This document shows positions 1 to 9,236 of a DNA stretch of 64,000 nucleotides, one piece after another. Positions within the stretch are counted from its first letter, which is position 1. The number at the start of each line of letters is the position of its first letter. A model generated the notes under the pieces. That model saw nothing but the letters and a program-made list of their open reading frames with translations, had not been told where the DNA came from and did no database searches. This stretch comes from Sphingomonadales bacterium. Its GTDB lineage: Bacteria > Pseudomonadota > Alphaproteobacteria > Sphingomonadales > Sphingomonadaceae. The translations under genes and the position numbers were made by a program. The stretch covers positions 186,001 through 250,000 of the forward strand of contig JADKCA010000003.1 of NCBI GenBank assembly GCA_016714795.1, read 5' to 3'.

Positions 1-1354
1 ACTGTTCTGCAATGAGAAACTTGCCCGCCTCTTCCATGCGCGTGACGACCTGTTCGAACGAAGTTGGCGCGGAAACGGGCGCAGGGGCCGAGGTCGGCGG
101 AGGTAAGGATGCTGGCGCAGCAACCGCAACCGCCCCGCCGCCTGCAATCTGGCGCGCCAGTTCACCCGGATCTGGCAATGTGCTGGCATGGATGACACGC
201 AACAGTGCCATATCTGCCGCTTCGCGCGGATCTGCGGCCCGCACCACTTCGTCATGGCCCTTCAGCAGCAACTGCCACAGCCGATGGAGCACGGCAAAGC
301 CCATCTTGCCAGCCCATTCCTCGCACGCGGCACGCTCCTCCACTGACTGGGTGGGATCAACCGGTGCGCCCGCCTTACACAGAGTGATGGCATGGCAGAG
401 CGAGAGCAGGCCCTTGAGCACGGTGCCGGGATCAACCCCCAGATCGGTCTGCTCGGCAAGTTGGGCGAGTGCGCTCCGCCCGTCTCCGGCCAGCAACAGG
501 GCCATCAGCGCACGCGTCGAACCGCGATCAGACAGGCCAAGCATCGCGCGCACATCCGGCCCGGTCACCTTTCCGCCGCCCGCATCATCGGCATGGGCAA
601 TCGCCTGATCGAGCATGGAAAGGCCGTCACGCGCAGAGCCTTCTGCCGCGCGTGCAATCAGCATCAGCGCCTCGTCATCCGCGTCAACACCTTCAGCCTG
701 GGCCACTGCGCCAAAATGAGCGGCGAGCTTTTCCGCCGAAATCCGTCGCAGATCGAACCGCTGGCACCGGGAAAGCACCGTCACCGGCACCTTGCGGATT
801 TCGGTGGTGGCAAAGATGAATTTCACATGCGGCGGCGGCTCTTCCAGCGTTTTGAGCAATGCGTTGAAGGCATTTCGGGTCAGCATGTGCACTTCGTCGA
901 TGATGTATATCTTGTAGCGTGCAGAGACCGAGGAATAGCGCACCGCATCAATGATTTCGCGCACATCGTCCACACCGGTGTTGGACGCCGCGTCCATTTC
1001 CACCACGTCGATATGCCGACCTTCGGTGATCGCCTTGCAAGGCTCGCACTGCCCGCATGGATCAATCGTCGGCCCGCCCCGCCCGTCTGGCCCGATACAA
1101 TTGAGTGCCTTGGCAATCAGCCGCGCGGTGGAGGTTTTGCCCACGCCGCGCACACCGGTCATCAAAAAGGCATGCGCCAGCCGGTCGCGCCGGATCGCGT
1201 TGGCGAGCGTTTGCACCATGGCTTCCTGGCCGATCAGCTCCGAAAAATGCTGGGGGCGATACTTCCGCGCAAGCACACGATAAGGCTGCGCGGGCGCAGG
1301 TTGGGGTGGCTCGCCCAGATCAAAACCGGGGCCGTCATCTTCGGATTCGGACAT
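1..1354 (-). CDS. dnaX: DNA polymerase III subunit gamma/tau (partial, 3' end outside window)
   Basis: Clamp-loader ATPase that loads the sliding clamp at the replication fork. Reading the minus strand from the ATG at 1352-1354 gives an open frame to the window edge. Visible parts are a Walker A motif GVRGVGKT at about residues 67-74, four zinc-binding cysteines between about 86 and 106, Walker B DEVH near 153-156, and the motif LLKTLEEPPPHVKF shortly after. The last readable part is the Ala/Pro-rich linker and the start of the tau-specific region. The C-terminus lies beyond the window, so it is unknown whether a shorter gamma form is made. The SRP RNA lies upstream on the same strand. Identification is secure. 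Confidence 0.95.
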   Translation of the reverse strand, partial: MSESEDDGPGFDLGEPPQPAPAQPYRVLARKYRPQHFSELIGQEAMVQTLANAIRRDRLAHAFLMTGVRGVGKTSTARLIAKALNCIGPDGRGGPTIDPCGQCEPCKAITEGRHIDVVEMDAASNTGVDDVREIIDAVRYSSVSARYKIYIIDEVHMLTRNAFNALLKTLEEPPPHVKFIFATTEIRKVPVTVLSRCQRFDLRRISAEKLAAHFGAVAQAEGVDADDEALMLIARAAEGSARDGLSMLDQAIAHADDAGGGKVTGPDVRAMLGLSDRGSTRALMALLLAGDGRSALAQLAEQTDLGVDPGTVLKGLLSLCHAITLCKAGAPVDPTQSVEERAACEEWAGKMGFAVLHRLWQLLLKGHDEVVRAADPREAADMALLRVIHASTLPDPGELARQIAGGGAVAVAAPASLPPPTSAPAPVSAPTSFEQVVTRMEEAGKFLIAEQ

Positions 1355-1396
1355 GCAACCCTTCTTACGCGCTTTTGCGATGAGAGTAACCCAAAC

Positions 1397-1465
1397 CCGT
1401 TCGTATCGAGCGAAGTCGAGACATTATTACCCGGCACCTGTCTCGATTTCGCTCGACACGAACCG
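1397..1465. repeat. Inverted repeat upstream of dnaX (sphingomonad-type palindromic element)
   Basis: Two arms of about 26 bases face each other: the left arm (1397-1423) contains TCGAGCGAAGTCGAGACA and the right arm (1439-1465) contains TGTCTCGATTTCGCTCGACA. They differ at only a few positions and are separated by about 15 bases. It lies between dnaX and the SRP RNA. Elements of this type are recalled as common in intergenic regions of sphingomonads, and their function is unknown. It could form a cruciform or an RNA hairpin in the dnaX leader. Confidence 0.75.
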
Positions 1466-1497
1466 GGGGTGGGTGATTGATCTCTATGGGGAAAGGG

Positions 1498-1588
1498 TGG
1501 GAGCCGGAACGACCCGCAACGGATTCGTTGTGGCTGCTTCCTTCCGGACCTGACCAGATTGGCGAGGGCTGCGTCCGCCCGACTCCCG
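1498..1588 (-). ncRNA. ffs: Signal recognition particle RNA (4.5S-type, small bacterial SRP RNA)
   Basis: The minus strand contains the hallmark SRP domain IV core, GGTCAGGTCCGGAAGGAAGC followed by AGCC, with the symmetric and asymmetric internal loops that bind Ffh. The flanks can pair: GGGAGTCGG at the 5' side with CCGGCTCCC at the 3' side. Length is about 90-100 nt, the usual size of the small bacterial SRP RNA. The ends are estimated from pairing and may be off by several bases. A location beside dnaX is common in Proteobacteria. Confidence 0.93.
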
Positions 1589-1631
1589 CGCGGCCTATGC
1601 CGGATGAGCAGACAAAGTGCAAGGCTCACAG

Positions 1632-1664
1632 AAAAGCCCCGGCGCATTGCTGCACCGGGGCTTC
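1632..1664 (-). terminator. Rho-independent terminator of the TonB-dependent receptor gene
   Basis: On the minus strand the sequence AAGCCCCGG, a 12-base loop, then CCGGGGCTTTT forms an 8-9 bp GC-rich stem followed by a T run. It begins about 30 bases after the receptor stop codon and before the SRP RNA. Confidence 0.85.
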
Positions 1665-1693
1665 CCCTCTCTCCTATGAGATCGGTGTCTGGC

Positions 1694-4552
1694 TTAGAAG
1701 TTGAAGCCCACGGCCAGACCGTAACGACGCGGCTCCATCACGAAGGCGTTGGTGAACAGGCCCGAGGACGGGTCGGTCACATACTGGCCGGTGATGGCAT
1801 CATTGGCCGTCAGGTTCTGGATGAAGGCACGAGCATACCACTTCTTGTCAGGACCATTGAGCGTCATCGAAGCGTTGACGATTTCATAGCCCTTGATCTT
1901 GTCGATCGGCTTGTTGAAGCTGCGGCTGAAATACTCACCGGTGTAGGTGAGGTCCAGACGCGTCACCAGGCTCATGCCGTTACCGAATTCATGGTCATAC
2001 TGGGCACCTGCCGAGAACTTCCATGACGGAGCCTGAGGCAGCTTGTTGCCAGACAGATCAGCCTCGACGCCCGACGGGAGCGCCAGCGGAGCGCCTGCCA
2101 GATTGCGCGCGAACGCAAAGGGCAGCGGGTTGCCCGGAGCAACACCGAAGGCAGCAGCCAACGCAGCAGGTGGTGTGGCGATGGCACCGAGGATCGCCGA
2201 ACAGCTTGACAGAGCGCCCACGGTGTTGGTGCCCGTAACAGGAACAAGAGCACCGCCCTGGCCGATGGCCGTCATCAATTGCTGACCTGTGATGGCACCC
2301 GTGGGCTGCACCACGCAGTTTGCCGCCGAAGCCGCATCCTTGATGATCACCACATCCGAACGGCCGTTGGAAGGATCACGCGTATCCACCAACGAGAAGT
2401 TCTTGATCTTGGTGTGCAGATAGGACGCGCTCAGGTTGAACGTCCAAGCCGGATCGGGGCGGAGCACCGCTTCGACTTCAAGGCCGTAAATTTCGGCATT
2501 GGTGTTGTCGTTGAACGAGGTCCGGTTGATGATGCGGCTGAGCTGCAAGTCCTTGTAATCATAATAGAAGGCGCTTGCGTTCAGGATGACCTTGCCGTCG
2601 GCAAACTTGTTCTTGGTACCGATTTCAAGAGCCTGAATGATTTCAGGGCTGAATGTGGCCGGAGCGGTGAACAGCGTGTTGTCGAACGGCGGGTTGATAC
2701 CGCCCGACTTGTAACCGCGAGACAGCGACAGATAGATCAGATTGTCTTCAGTCGGCTTCCAGTCAAACACCAGACGCCCGGTCACTTCGTCGAAATTGGC
2801 GCCGAGGTTGCGGAAGGACTGTGCACCCGCCTTGTTCACGTCGGCGTCATATCCGGCAAAGCCAGCTGCCGTGAGCGGGCTGGTTCCGAAGGGCGTGAAG
2901 AAGTTGAACAGGAACTGACGGTCAAAGACCTGCTTCTTGTCGTTCGAATAGCGCGCACCAAAGGTGATCTTGAACTTGTCGCTCGGTTCCCAATAGGCTT
3001 CGCCGAACAGGCCATAGCTCTTCAGCGTATACGGATCGGTTTCGCTGTTGTACATGGACGGGCCGACATAACCGGCCTGACCACCGGTAGCACCCGCCAG
3101 TACCACAGCGGCATAATCGAGTCCCGAGGATTCAACGAAAAAATCCGAATCGGCCTTCAGATCATAATAGATGCCGCCAATCAGGAAGTTGAACGGACCG
3201 TCGAAATCCGAATCGAGGTGCGCTTCAAACGAATAGGAGCGCGCCTTGTCCGAGGACCGGTCAGCCGAAACCGGAGAGTTGGCGCAGGCTGCCGCAAGGC
3301 CACCATAGACGCCCGCATAGGTATCCGTGCCGTTGGAGGCGCAGATCTGCCCGGCCGAGTTGAACAGCTTGCCCGCCGCCGTTGGGAACACCGCCTTGAA
3401 AGTCGGGATGCCGCTCAGCGTCGAGATGTTGCGACCCGCTGCCATGAAATAGTCGGTGCGGGTATCGTTGTAGGTGCTGGTGTATCCGCCCGTCATCTGG
3501 AGGTGCATGGTGTCACCCAGATCCTGGTTGATGATCAACTGGAGCTGCTTGTCTTCCACGAAATAATAGGGCTTGTAGCCGCTGTTGACGGTGCGCATGT
3601 CGGCAGGATTGACCTGACCGGCATAGATGTCGGCACCCGCACGGCTGGTCCAGCCCAGTGCCGCGCCGATGACTTCCTGATTGGTCAGGATGCCGCCGAG
3701 CGTGGCATGGCCGTTGGCAATTTCATAGCCGACGCGATCCGGAGCGCAGCCCAGCACGCCGCTGGTGTCACGATGGCAAAGCTGCTTGCCGACGCGGTTG
3801 CGATCATCCTTTTCATGGAAATAGTAACCAATCAGGTCAACCGTGGTAGCATCAGACGGCTGCCAGCGCAGCGAGCCGCGCAGGGCGTACATGTTGCGAC
3901 CATCGATGCGGCTGTTGTTGGCCAGATCCTTGGTATAGCCATCGCGGTTGAGATAGAAGCCGGCAACGCGCAGGCCGAGCGTTTCGCCAATCGGCACGTT
4001 CAGCGTGGCCTTGGCCTTGATCGACTTGTAATTGCCATATTCGATTTCGCCCGAGGCCCCCATCTTGTTGAGGTCCGGACGCTTGGTGATGAAGTTGACC
4101 ACACCCGAGGTCGCGTTGCGGCCATAGAGAGTGCCCTGCGGGCCGCGCAGCACTTCGAGGCGTTCCAGATCGAAATATTCGGTTTCGAACAGACGCGTGA
4201 TCGTCGGCATGTCGTTGACGTGGATGCCGGTCGCCGCATCGCAGCTGGTGCCGACGCAGAGATCGCCCACGCCGCGGATGGTGAAGCTGGAACCGGTGAA
4301 GTTCGTCTTGGTGAAGGTGACGTTCGGAAGGCTCAGCTGAAGGTCGAGCGCATTTTCGATCTGCTGCGATTCAAGCTGCTCCGCACCGAATGCGGACACC
4401 GAAATCGGAACATCCTGCAGCGATTCAGACTGACGCTGTGCGGTGACGAGAATCTCGCCATAATTGTCATCATCAGCCGCGCTTTGCGCAAAGGCTGGCG
4501 TGACAGCGAACATGGCAAGCGCAGTTGCCCCCAGAAGCTGATACTTCTTCAT
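1694..4552 (-). CDS. TonB-dependent outer-membrane receptor
   Basis: Outer-membrane beta-barrel importer energised by TonB-ExbBD; the substrate is not readable. The 952-residue protein starts with a signal peptide (MKKYQLLGATALAMF..., cleavage after AFAQS), then a plug domain with GEILVTAQRQ and LPNVTFTKTN-type motifs and RGPQGTLYGRNATSGVVNF near residue 130. A long barrel follows and ends in the terminal Phe (VGFNF) typical of BAM-targeted proteins. I chose the ATG at 4552 because GGGAG lies about 10 bases upstream and the signal peptide begins there; an in-frame ATG three codons earlier sits too close to that GGGAG. It stands alone, with its own terminator, divergent from folE. Similar receptors in sphingomonads often import siderophores or plant-derived compounds (family knowledge, not shown here). 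Confidence 0.92.
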   Translation of the reverse strand: MKKYQLLGATALAMFAVTPAFAQSAADDDNYGEILVTAQRQSESLQDVPISVSAFGAEQLESQQIENALDLQLSLPNVTFTKTNFTGSSFTIRGVGDLCVGTSCDAATGIHVNDMPTITRLFETEYFDLERLEVLRGPQGTLYGRNATSGVVNFITKRPDLNKMGASGEIEYGNYKSIKAKATLNVPIGETLGLRVAGFYLNRDGYTKDLANNSRIDGRNMYALRGSLRWQPSDATTVDLIGYYFHEKDDRNRVGKQLCHRDTSGVLGCAPDRVGYEIANGHATLGGILTNQEVIGAALGWTSRAGADIYAGQVNPADMRTVNSGYKPYYFVEDKQLQLIINQDLGDTMHLQMTGGYTSTYNDTRTDYFMAAGRNISTLSGIPTFKAVFPTAAGKLFNSAGQICASNGTDTYAGVYGGLAAACANSPVSADRSSDKARSYSFEAHLDSDFDGPFNFLIGGIYYDLKADSDFFVESSGLDYAAVVLAGATGGQAGYVGPSMYNSETDPYTLKSYGLFGEAYWEPSDKFKITFGARYSNDKKQVFDRQFLFNFFTPFGTSPLTAAGFAGYDADVNKAGAQSFRNLGANFDEVTGRLVFDWKPTEDNLIYLSLSRGYKSGGINPPFDNTLFTAPATFSPEIIQALEIGTKNKFADGKVILNASAFYYDYKDLQLSRIINRTSFNDNTNAEIYGLEVEAVLRPDPAWTFNLSASYLHTKIKNFSLVDTRDPSNGRSDVVIIKDAASAANCVVQPTGAITGQQLMTAIGQGGALVPVTGTNTVGALSSCSAILGAIATPPAALAAAFGVAPGNPLPFAFARNLAGAPLALPSGVEADLSGNKLPQAPSWKFSAGAQYDHEFGNGMSLVTRLDLTYTGEYFSRSFNKPIDKIKGYEIVNASMTLNGPDKKWYARAFIQNLTANDAITGQYVTDPSSGLFTNAFVMEPRRYGLAVGFNF

Positions 4553-4800
4553 GTGATCCATCTCCCATTCTTGGCCCGATTTTCGGGCATTTGGACATCC
4601 GGGTGGGATGCCTGCGAATCTAGTCTGCGTTGACTTTCCTTTCGCGTCAATGCCGGAAATGCAGGAAAATTCAGGGGTTTTCATTCGCAACTGAAAATTG
4701 CGCCATCCTGCGCCGCTGACGTAGCGTAAAGGCAATGCCATGTGCGACTTCGCAAACGCGGATGGTTGCAAAGCCAATTCACGCGACTTACCTAGCGAGG

Positions 4801-5385
4801 ATGACCAATCCTGACCAAAAGCCGCCCGTCCCCGATGATGTGCAGGATGCCATCCGCACGCTGATCCGCTGGTCCGGCGACGATCCTACGCGCGAGGGTC
4901 TGATTGATACCCCTGCCCGCGTGGCGCGTGCGTGGCTGGAATATTGCCAGGGTTACAAGGAAGATCCGGGGCTCCACCTTTCCCGCACATTCGAGGAAGT
5001 GGGCGGATATGATGAGCTGGTGCTGCTGAAGGACATTCCCTTCCAGTCGCATTGCGAACATCACATGGCCCCGATCACCGGCAAGGCCTCGATCGCCTAT
5101 ATGCCCAAGGATCGGGTGGTGGGCATTTCAAAGCTGGCGCGCGTACTGCATGGCTTTGCACAGCGCCTGCAAGTTCAGGAACGGCTGACGGCAGAGGTAG
5201 CCCAGTGCATCTGGAACAATCTCCACCCACAAGGAGTCGCCGTCGTCATCGAAGCGCAGCATGGCTGCATGACCGGTCGCGGCGTGAAGACGCATGGCGT
5301 GGGCATGACCACCAGTCGTCTGCTCGGCTGCTTTCTGGATGATCACCGCAGCCGCAAGGAAGTGCTCAGCCTGATGGGTTATTGA
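4801..5385 (+). CDS. folE: GTP cyclohydrolase I (type IA)
   Basis: Converts GTP to 7,8-dihydroneopterin triphosphate, the first step of folate (tetrahydropterin) synthesis, as a cytoplasmic homodecamer with Zn2+. The 194-residue protein has the zinc and active-site motif QSHCEHHMAP, then GISKLARVLHGFAQRLQVQE and EAQHGCMTGRGVKTHG with the second zinc cysteine. Length fits the family. The ATG at 4801 is preceded immediately by GCGAGG; upstream in-frame starts would add residues not seen in the family. The 3' end overlaps the convergent cyclophilin gene by 7 bases. Confidence 0.96.
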   Translation: MTNPDQKPPVPDDVQDAIRTLIRWSGDDPTREGLIDTPARVARAWLEYCQGYKEDPGLHLSRTFEEVGGYDELVLLKDIPFQSHCEHHMAPITGKASIAYMPKDRVVGISKLARVLHGFAQRLQVQERLTAEVAQCIWNNLHPQGVAVVIEAQHGCMTGRGVKTHGVGMTTSRLLGCFLDDHRSRKEVLSLMGY

Positions 5386-6071
5386 GCAGCGGGCGGCGCG
5401 GGCTTGGCGGCCGGGGACGGCAGCCGCCGCGTCGTGATGATGCGCACCGGCTTGTCCAGAATCTGCCCTTTCATGATCCCCTCGCCCGCCGTGGCAGAAA
5501 TGGGGAGAGCATGGATTTTGCGCACTACGTCCATCCCTTCGACCACCCGGCCGAATGCGGCATAGCCCAGATTGTCGCCCGCCGCCTGGGGATCGGCATC
5601 CAGCGCGGGCATTGGCCCCAATGTGATGAAAAAGTCTGATGTCGCCGTATCGACCGCACCGCGCGCAAAGCTGATCGTTCCATCCAGATGCTTCAGGCCG
5701 GTCTGCGTCGTCGGCTCATGCTTGACAGGGGGGATGATCGCCCGTCCATCCCAGCGCGCACGCCCCTGGATCAACCCTGCGCGTGCCTCTTCCTGCGCGC
5801 CATATTTCATCGCCCGGTAAATCTCGGTGCCATCAAAACGCCGCACCGCCACATATTTGAGGAAATTGGCAACAGAGAGCGGCGCGTGTTCCGCATCCAG
5901 TTCCAGCAGGATGCTGCCTTCGCTGGTCTGCATCGAAACCAGCACGCGTGCCGGCAAGGGCTGAACGGCAGCAGGCCGCGCTGGTGCGGCCTTGCGCGGC
6001 GGCGGACCGGCTGCGAGCAGCAGTGCGGATGAAAGCAGGATGGCGGCGCGAACAAGATGGGTCATGCCCAT
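5379..6071 (-). CDS. Exported cyclophilin-type peptidyl-prolyl cis-trans isomerase
   Basis: Catalyses proline isomerisation during protein folding, here probably in the periplasm. The 230-residue protein begins with a signal peptide (THLVRAAILLSSALLLAAG) and a Pro/Ala-rich linker. The cyclophilin fold from about residue 40 to 215 contains GSILLELDAEHAP, VANFLKYV, DGTEIYRAM, GTISFARG, SDFFITLG and GYAAFGRVVEGMDVV. It lacks the perfect eukaryotic active-site set, as bacterial cyclophilins often do. The start may be the ATG at 6071 or two codons later at 6065; neither has a strong ribosome binding site. The C-terminal tail is Pro/Ala-rich. It converges on folE. Confidence 0.9.
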   Translation of the reverse strand: MGMTHLVRAAILLSSALLLAAGPPPRKAAPARPAAVQPLPARVLVSMQTSEGSILLELDAEHAPLSVANFLKYVAVRRFDGTEIYRAMKYGAQEEARAGLIQGRARWDGRAIIPPVKHEPTTQTGLKHLDGTISFARGAVDTATSDFFITLGPMPALDADPQAAGDNLGYAAFGRVVEGMDVVRKIHALPISATAGEGIMKGQILDKPVRIITTRRLPSPAAKPAPPAAQ

Positions 6072-6194
6072 AGTCTATGATCAAATCCGGCACGATTCCA
6101 GCCCGGTGCAATGCAGGCTGGTTGTGTTTGCCTGCGCCGCCTCATAGGCTGTGTGGCAGGAACATTTGATCGACCGGGGCCTGCATCGTCTGAC

Positions 6195-6923
6195 ATGCTG
6201 AAGAGTGACACGAACGGCAGCCCTGTTTTGGCAGGTGAACACGGCACGTCCATGACCATGGGGCTGATCGCGCTGGATGAAGGCGGCGCAGAAGACCATG
6301 TGTTTGCAACTGGTGCGTTGCATGAAGGCGTCTGGCTGCGGATCAAACAGATTGCAGACCGGGCGCTGGCCTGTCTCGCGCTCCTGCTGCTCTGGCCTGC
6401 CCTGATTATCATCGGTGCAATGGTGCGCGTCGATTCGGCCGGCCCCGCGCTGTTCCGGCAGGTGCGCATCGGGTATCAGGGCCGCACGTTCACCGTCATC
6501 AAATTCCGGACGATGCACGCGGCACTGGGTGATGAGGCCTGCCGGACCCGCGCCGTCACCCGGGCAGATGATCCCCGCATCACCCGGCTGGGGGCTGTGC
6601 TGCGCCGGTCCCGCATTGATGAACTTCCGCAGATACTGAACGTGATCCGGGGCGAAATGAGCTTTATTGGCCCCCGCCCGGACGAAGTGGCACCATGCGC
6701 TCACTTCGAATCACACATTCCCTGCTACCGCCACCGCCAGACCGTCTATCCAGGGATCAGCGGCTGGGCGCAGGTGAATCAGGGTCATGTCACCGAAGTT
6801 GAGGATGTCCGGCAAAAGCTCCAATACGACTTATATTACATCAGACACTTCTCGGTCTGGCTCGATCTGCTGATCGTGGGAAAGACGATCCGGACGATGC
6901 TGACCGGGTTCGGATCGAAATAG
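6195..6923 (+). CDS. Polyprenyl-phosphate sugar-1-phosphate transferase (bacterial sugar transferase family)
   Basis: Transfers a sugar-1-phosphate from a nucleotide sugar to undecaprenyl phosphate at the inner membrane, starting an exopolysaccharide, O-antigen or glycan repeat unit. About 242 residues: a soluble N-terminal stretch, one membrane segment (ALACLALLLLWPALIIIGAM), then the catalytic domain with RQVRIGYQGRTFTVIKFRTM, the catalytic Asp-Glu pair in RIDELPQILNVIRGEMSFIG, PRPDE and YPGISGWAQVNQGH. It is the short, single-domain (PglC/WcaJ C-terminal-like) type. The start is uncertain: ATGs at 6111, 6195 and 6252 are all in frame and none has a clear ribosome binding site. No other polysaccharide genes are nearby, so the glycan made is unknown. 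Confidence 0.88.
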   Translation: MLKSDTNGSPVLAGEHGTSMTMGLIALDEGGAEDHVFATGALHEGVWLRIKQIADRALACLALLLLWPALIIIGAMVRVDSAGPALFRQVRIGYQGRTFTVIKFRTMHAALGDEACRTRAVTRADDPRITRLGAVLRRSRIDELPQILNVIRGEMSFIGPRPDEVAPCAHFESHIPCYRHRQTVYPGISGWAQVNQGHVTEVEDVRQKLQYDLYYIRHFSVWLDLLIVGKTIRTMLTGFGSK

Positions 6924-6925
6924 GC

Positions 6926-8242
6926 TTACCCCTTCGCCAGCACATCCAGTGCAGCGGCTGTCAGCGCTTCTGCAGCGGTGGAAATCACGGCTTCGGCCTC
7001 CGGCGCCCAGAAGGGTGAATGGAGCGATGGCAGCTTCGCCGCATCGCCCTGTGTGGCTTCCCATTGCGCCTTGGGGACACCGCCTACCCAGAAGATCAGG
7101 CTCTGCTTGCTCTGATCGGCCAGCCAGTAGCGGCTGAAATCCTCGCCCGCCGTGGTGGGTGCGATCTTGCGCACGCGATCCGACCCGAAGCGCGCTTCAA
7201 ACACTCCGGAAAGGCGCGTCGTCAGGTCCGGCGTGTTGAACACAGAAGGCGTGAATTCATCCTTCACGGTGACGACCGGCAACTGCTCATCGGCCAGACC
7301 CGCCGCAATCCCTTCCCCGCGCGCAATGCGTTTGATGCCGGAAATCAGCTTTTCGCGCACTTCGGGCTTGAAGCTGCGGACGGTCAGCAGCAACTCCGCC
7401 TTATCGGGAATGATGTTGTGCTTGGCTCCGGCATGGAAGCTGCCCACTGTCACAACAGCCGGATCAAACGGATTATTCTCCCGCGCGACGAGCGTTTGCA
7501 GCGCCGTGACGATGCGACTGGCGAGTATGATCGGGTCTTTGGTGCTGTGCGGCTGCGCGCCATGGCCGCCCACGCCCTTTACCAGCAAGTCAACGCTGTC
7601 CACATTGGCATAGGCATAGCCATCGGTATAGCCGATCATGCCTGCCGGCAGCATTGCGGAATCATGAAAGGCCAGCGCAACGTCTGGCTTGGGAAAGCGG
7701 CTGAACAGCCCGTCCTCCAGCATTGCCCGTGCGCCAGTGCCGCGCTCTTCCGCCGGTTGCGCGATCATGACGAGCGTGCCGGACCATTGCGCCTTCATCG
7801 CAACCAGTCGCCGTGCCGTGGCAACCCACGCGGTCATGTGCGTATCATGGCCGCAGGCGTGCATCACCGGGGATTCAATGCCTTCCTCGCCCGTGGCCTT
7901 GACCTTGGAGGCAAAGGGCAGCCCGGTCTGTTCGGGCACCGGCAGCCCATCCATATCGGTGCGGATCAGCAGCGTCTTGCCTGGCCCGTTGCGCAACACG
8001 GCAACCACGCCGGTCTTCCCCACGCCACTTGTGACGGTGAAGCCCAGCGCCTTCATTTCGGTCGCCATGCGGGCGGCGGTCTTCACCTCCTGCATCGACA
8101 ATTCGGGATTGGCATGGAGATGGCGATACAGGTCCATCAGGCCCGGCATGTCCGCCGCCACGGCCTCGCGCAATGGCTCTGCCATCGCCGGTTGCGCCAA
8201 CAATGCCAAGGCCAGCGCCAGTGCCCGTCGCATCCGCATCAT
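6926..8242 (-). CDS. Exported M20-family amidohydrolase/metallopeptidase
   Basis: Predicted zinc amidohydrolase of the M20D group (relatives of N-acyl amino acid and hippurate hydrolases), acting in the periplasm. The 438-residue protein starts with a signal peptide (RRALALALALLAQPAMA). Metal-site motifs are HACGHDTHMTAW, QPAEERGTGARAM and TTAGEDFSRYW; the dimerisation domain includes VDLLVKGVGGHGAQPHSTKDP. A GGGGAG six bases before the first ATG supports the start. The substrate cannot be read. It converges with the sugar transferase, with 2 bases between them. Confidence 0.9.
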   Translation of the reverse strand: MMRMRRALALALALLAQPAMAEPLREAVAADMPGLMDLYRHLHANPELSMQEVKTAARMATEMKALGFTVTSGVGKTGVVAVLRNGPGKTLLIRTDMDGLPVPEQTGLPFASKVKATGEEGIESPVMHACGHDTHMTAWVATARRLVAMKAQWSGTLVMIAQPAEERGTGARAMLEDGLFSRFPKPDVALAFHDSAMLPAGMIGYTDGYAYANVDSVDLLVKGVGGHGAQPHSTKDPIILASRIVTALQTLVARENNPFDPAVVTVGSFHAGAKHNIIPDKAELLLTVRSFKPEVREKLISGIKRIARGEGIAAGLADEQLPVVTVKDEFTPSVFNTPDLTTRLSGVFEARFGSDRVRKIAPTTAGEDFSRYWLADQSKQSLIFWVGGVPKAQWEATQGDAAKLPSLHSPFWAPEAEAVISTAAEALTAAALDVLAKG

Positions 8243-8267
8243 CCCGCACTCCCCAGATCGTGTGAGT

Positions 8268-9236
8268 CTAGTTCACCAATGTATAGGGGATTTGCACATA
8301 GTCGAGCATCCCTTTGGCGTAGCGCTCGATCCGCGATTTGGGTTGCCGGGAGAAGAGCGCCTGCACATTAAAGCCGAGCCCCAAGAACACGCGGCGCTTC
8401 TGCGGTTCGCCGGCCAGCTTGGAGCGATCCGAAAAGCCGCGCGCATAATAGCCCATATGCAGTTCCAAGAACCGCCATGGCGTGTCGCGCGTGCTCTTGA
8501 AGCCAGACAATTGCGCGGAGACGAAATATTTGCGCTTCTCCAGCTGATCCACCAGATGCAGACCTTCCGCCCCGAAGGTCGGCTTGAACTCCATGCGGAA
8601 ATCCAGCTTGTCGCGCAGGCCCGGCACCGTGTTCCTGAGCAGCGACAATCCGGCTCCGGCCAGATGCACCGTCATATCCTGATTGGAAAAGCCGGTGCGC
8701 GCGGTGAAGCCGTCCATGATCTCGCCATAAGTGAGCAGGCCAAGGCTGATGATCGCGCCAGTTTTGGCGGCCCCCGCCTTTTCGCCGGTCCGGCGGCGGA
8801 TGATGCTTTCCATCACGTCGGTGATGACATAGGTTTTCCAGGCATGATGCATCTTGTCCATGCCCAGACTGTATGTGGATTTGCCGAACCAGCCTTCATT
8901 CTTGAAATGGAAGCCCGATCCGCCGGTTGTTACATCGGCGAGGCGCGTCGCCGTGATGGCGGACGCAGCCGCCAACACTTCCCACCGCACTGATTTGGCC
9001 TGACGCGAGAAGGTGGATAGCCGATAAGGCTCGGCAGGAGGCGGAACAGGCAGGGAATCAGGCGGGTTCATGTCCGGCCCGCTGGAAGTGACCATCAGCG
9101 CATCTGCCGAAACCGGTTCCACACTGTCCGCATCCGCCTCTGCCCCAGCTGCGTCGGGCGTGGCAGACGGCTCCAGTGCAAGAGCGGGCGTGCAAGACAG
9201 GGCGAAGATCGCAAAGGGATACAGGATCGTTTTCAT
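8268..9236 (-). CDS. Exported protein of unknown function, DUF2279-like
   Basis: 322 residues with a signal peptide (ILYPFAIFALSCTPALA), an acidic low-complexity stretch (about residues 20-65), then a conserved-looking domain with EGWFGKSTYSLGMDKMHHAW and VTDVMESIIRRRTGEKAG. It has several short hydrophobic stretches rather than clear long transmembrane helices. The FGK..Y..G.DK..H pattern recalls the DUF2279 (YfiM-like) family of predicted periplasmic lipoproteins, but no lipobox is visible. The ribosome binding site is weak (AGGGG, 11 bases away). Function unknown; the family assignment is from memory of the motif. Confidence 0.7.
   Translation of the reverse strand: MKTILYPFAIFALSCTPALALEPSATPDAAGAEADADSVEPVSADALMVTSSGPDMNPPDSLPVPPPAEPYRLSTFSRQAKSVRWEVLAAASAITATRLADVTTGGSGFHFKNEGWFGKSTYSLGMDKMHHAWKTYVITDVMESIIRRRTGEKAGAAKTGAIISLGLLTYGEIMDGFTARTGFSNQDMTVHLAGAGLSLLRNTVPGLRDKLDFRMEFKPTFGAEGLHLVDQLEKRKYFVSAQLSGFKSTRDTPWRFLELHMGYYARGFSDRSKLAGEPQKRRVFLGLGFNVQALFSRQPKSRIERYAKGMLDYVQIPYTLVN

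Noticed and set aside
392..1480. 362-codon open frame on the plus strand
   Set aside because: Antisense shadow of dnaX, whose Walker and zinc motifs are unmistakable on the minus strand.
2279..4633. 784-codon open frame on the plus strand
   Set aside because: Lies wholly antisense to the TonB-dependent receptor; its codons mirror that gene and the protein has no recognisable motifs.
7061..7083. TTGGGGACA half-site resembling the pilus-locus palindrome
   Set aside because: Only the right half matches and it lies inside the amidohydrolase coding sequence.
7019..8371. 450-codon open frame on the plus strand
   Set aside because: Antisense to the M20 amidohydrolase and to the start of the DUF2279-like gene; low-complexity composition.
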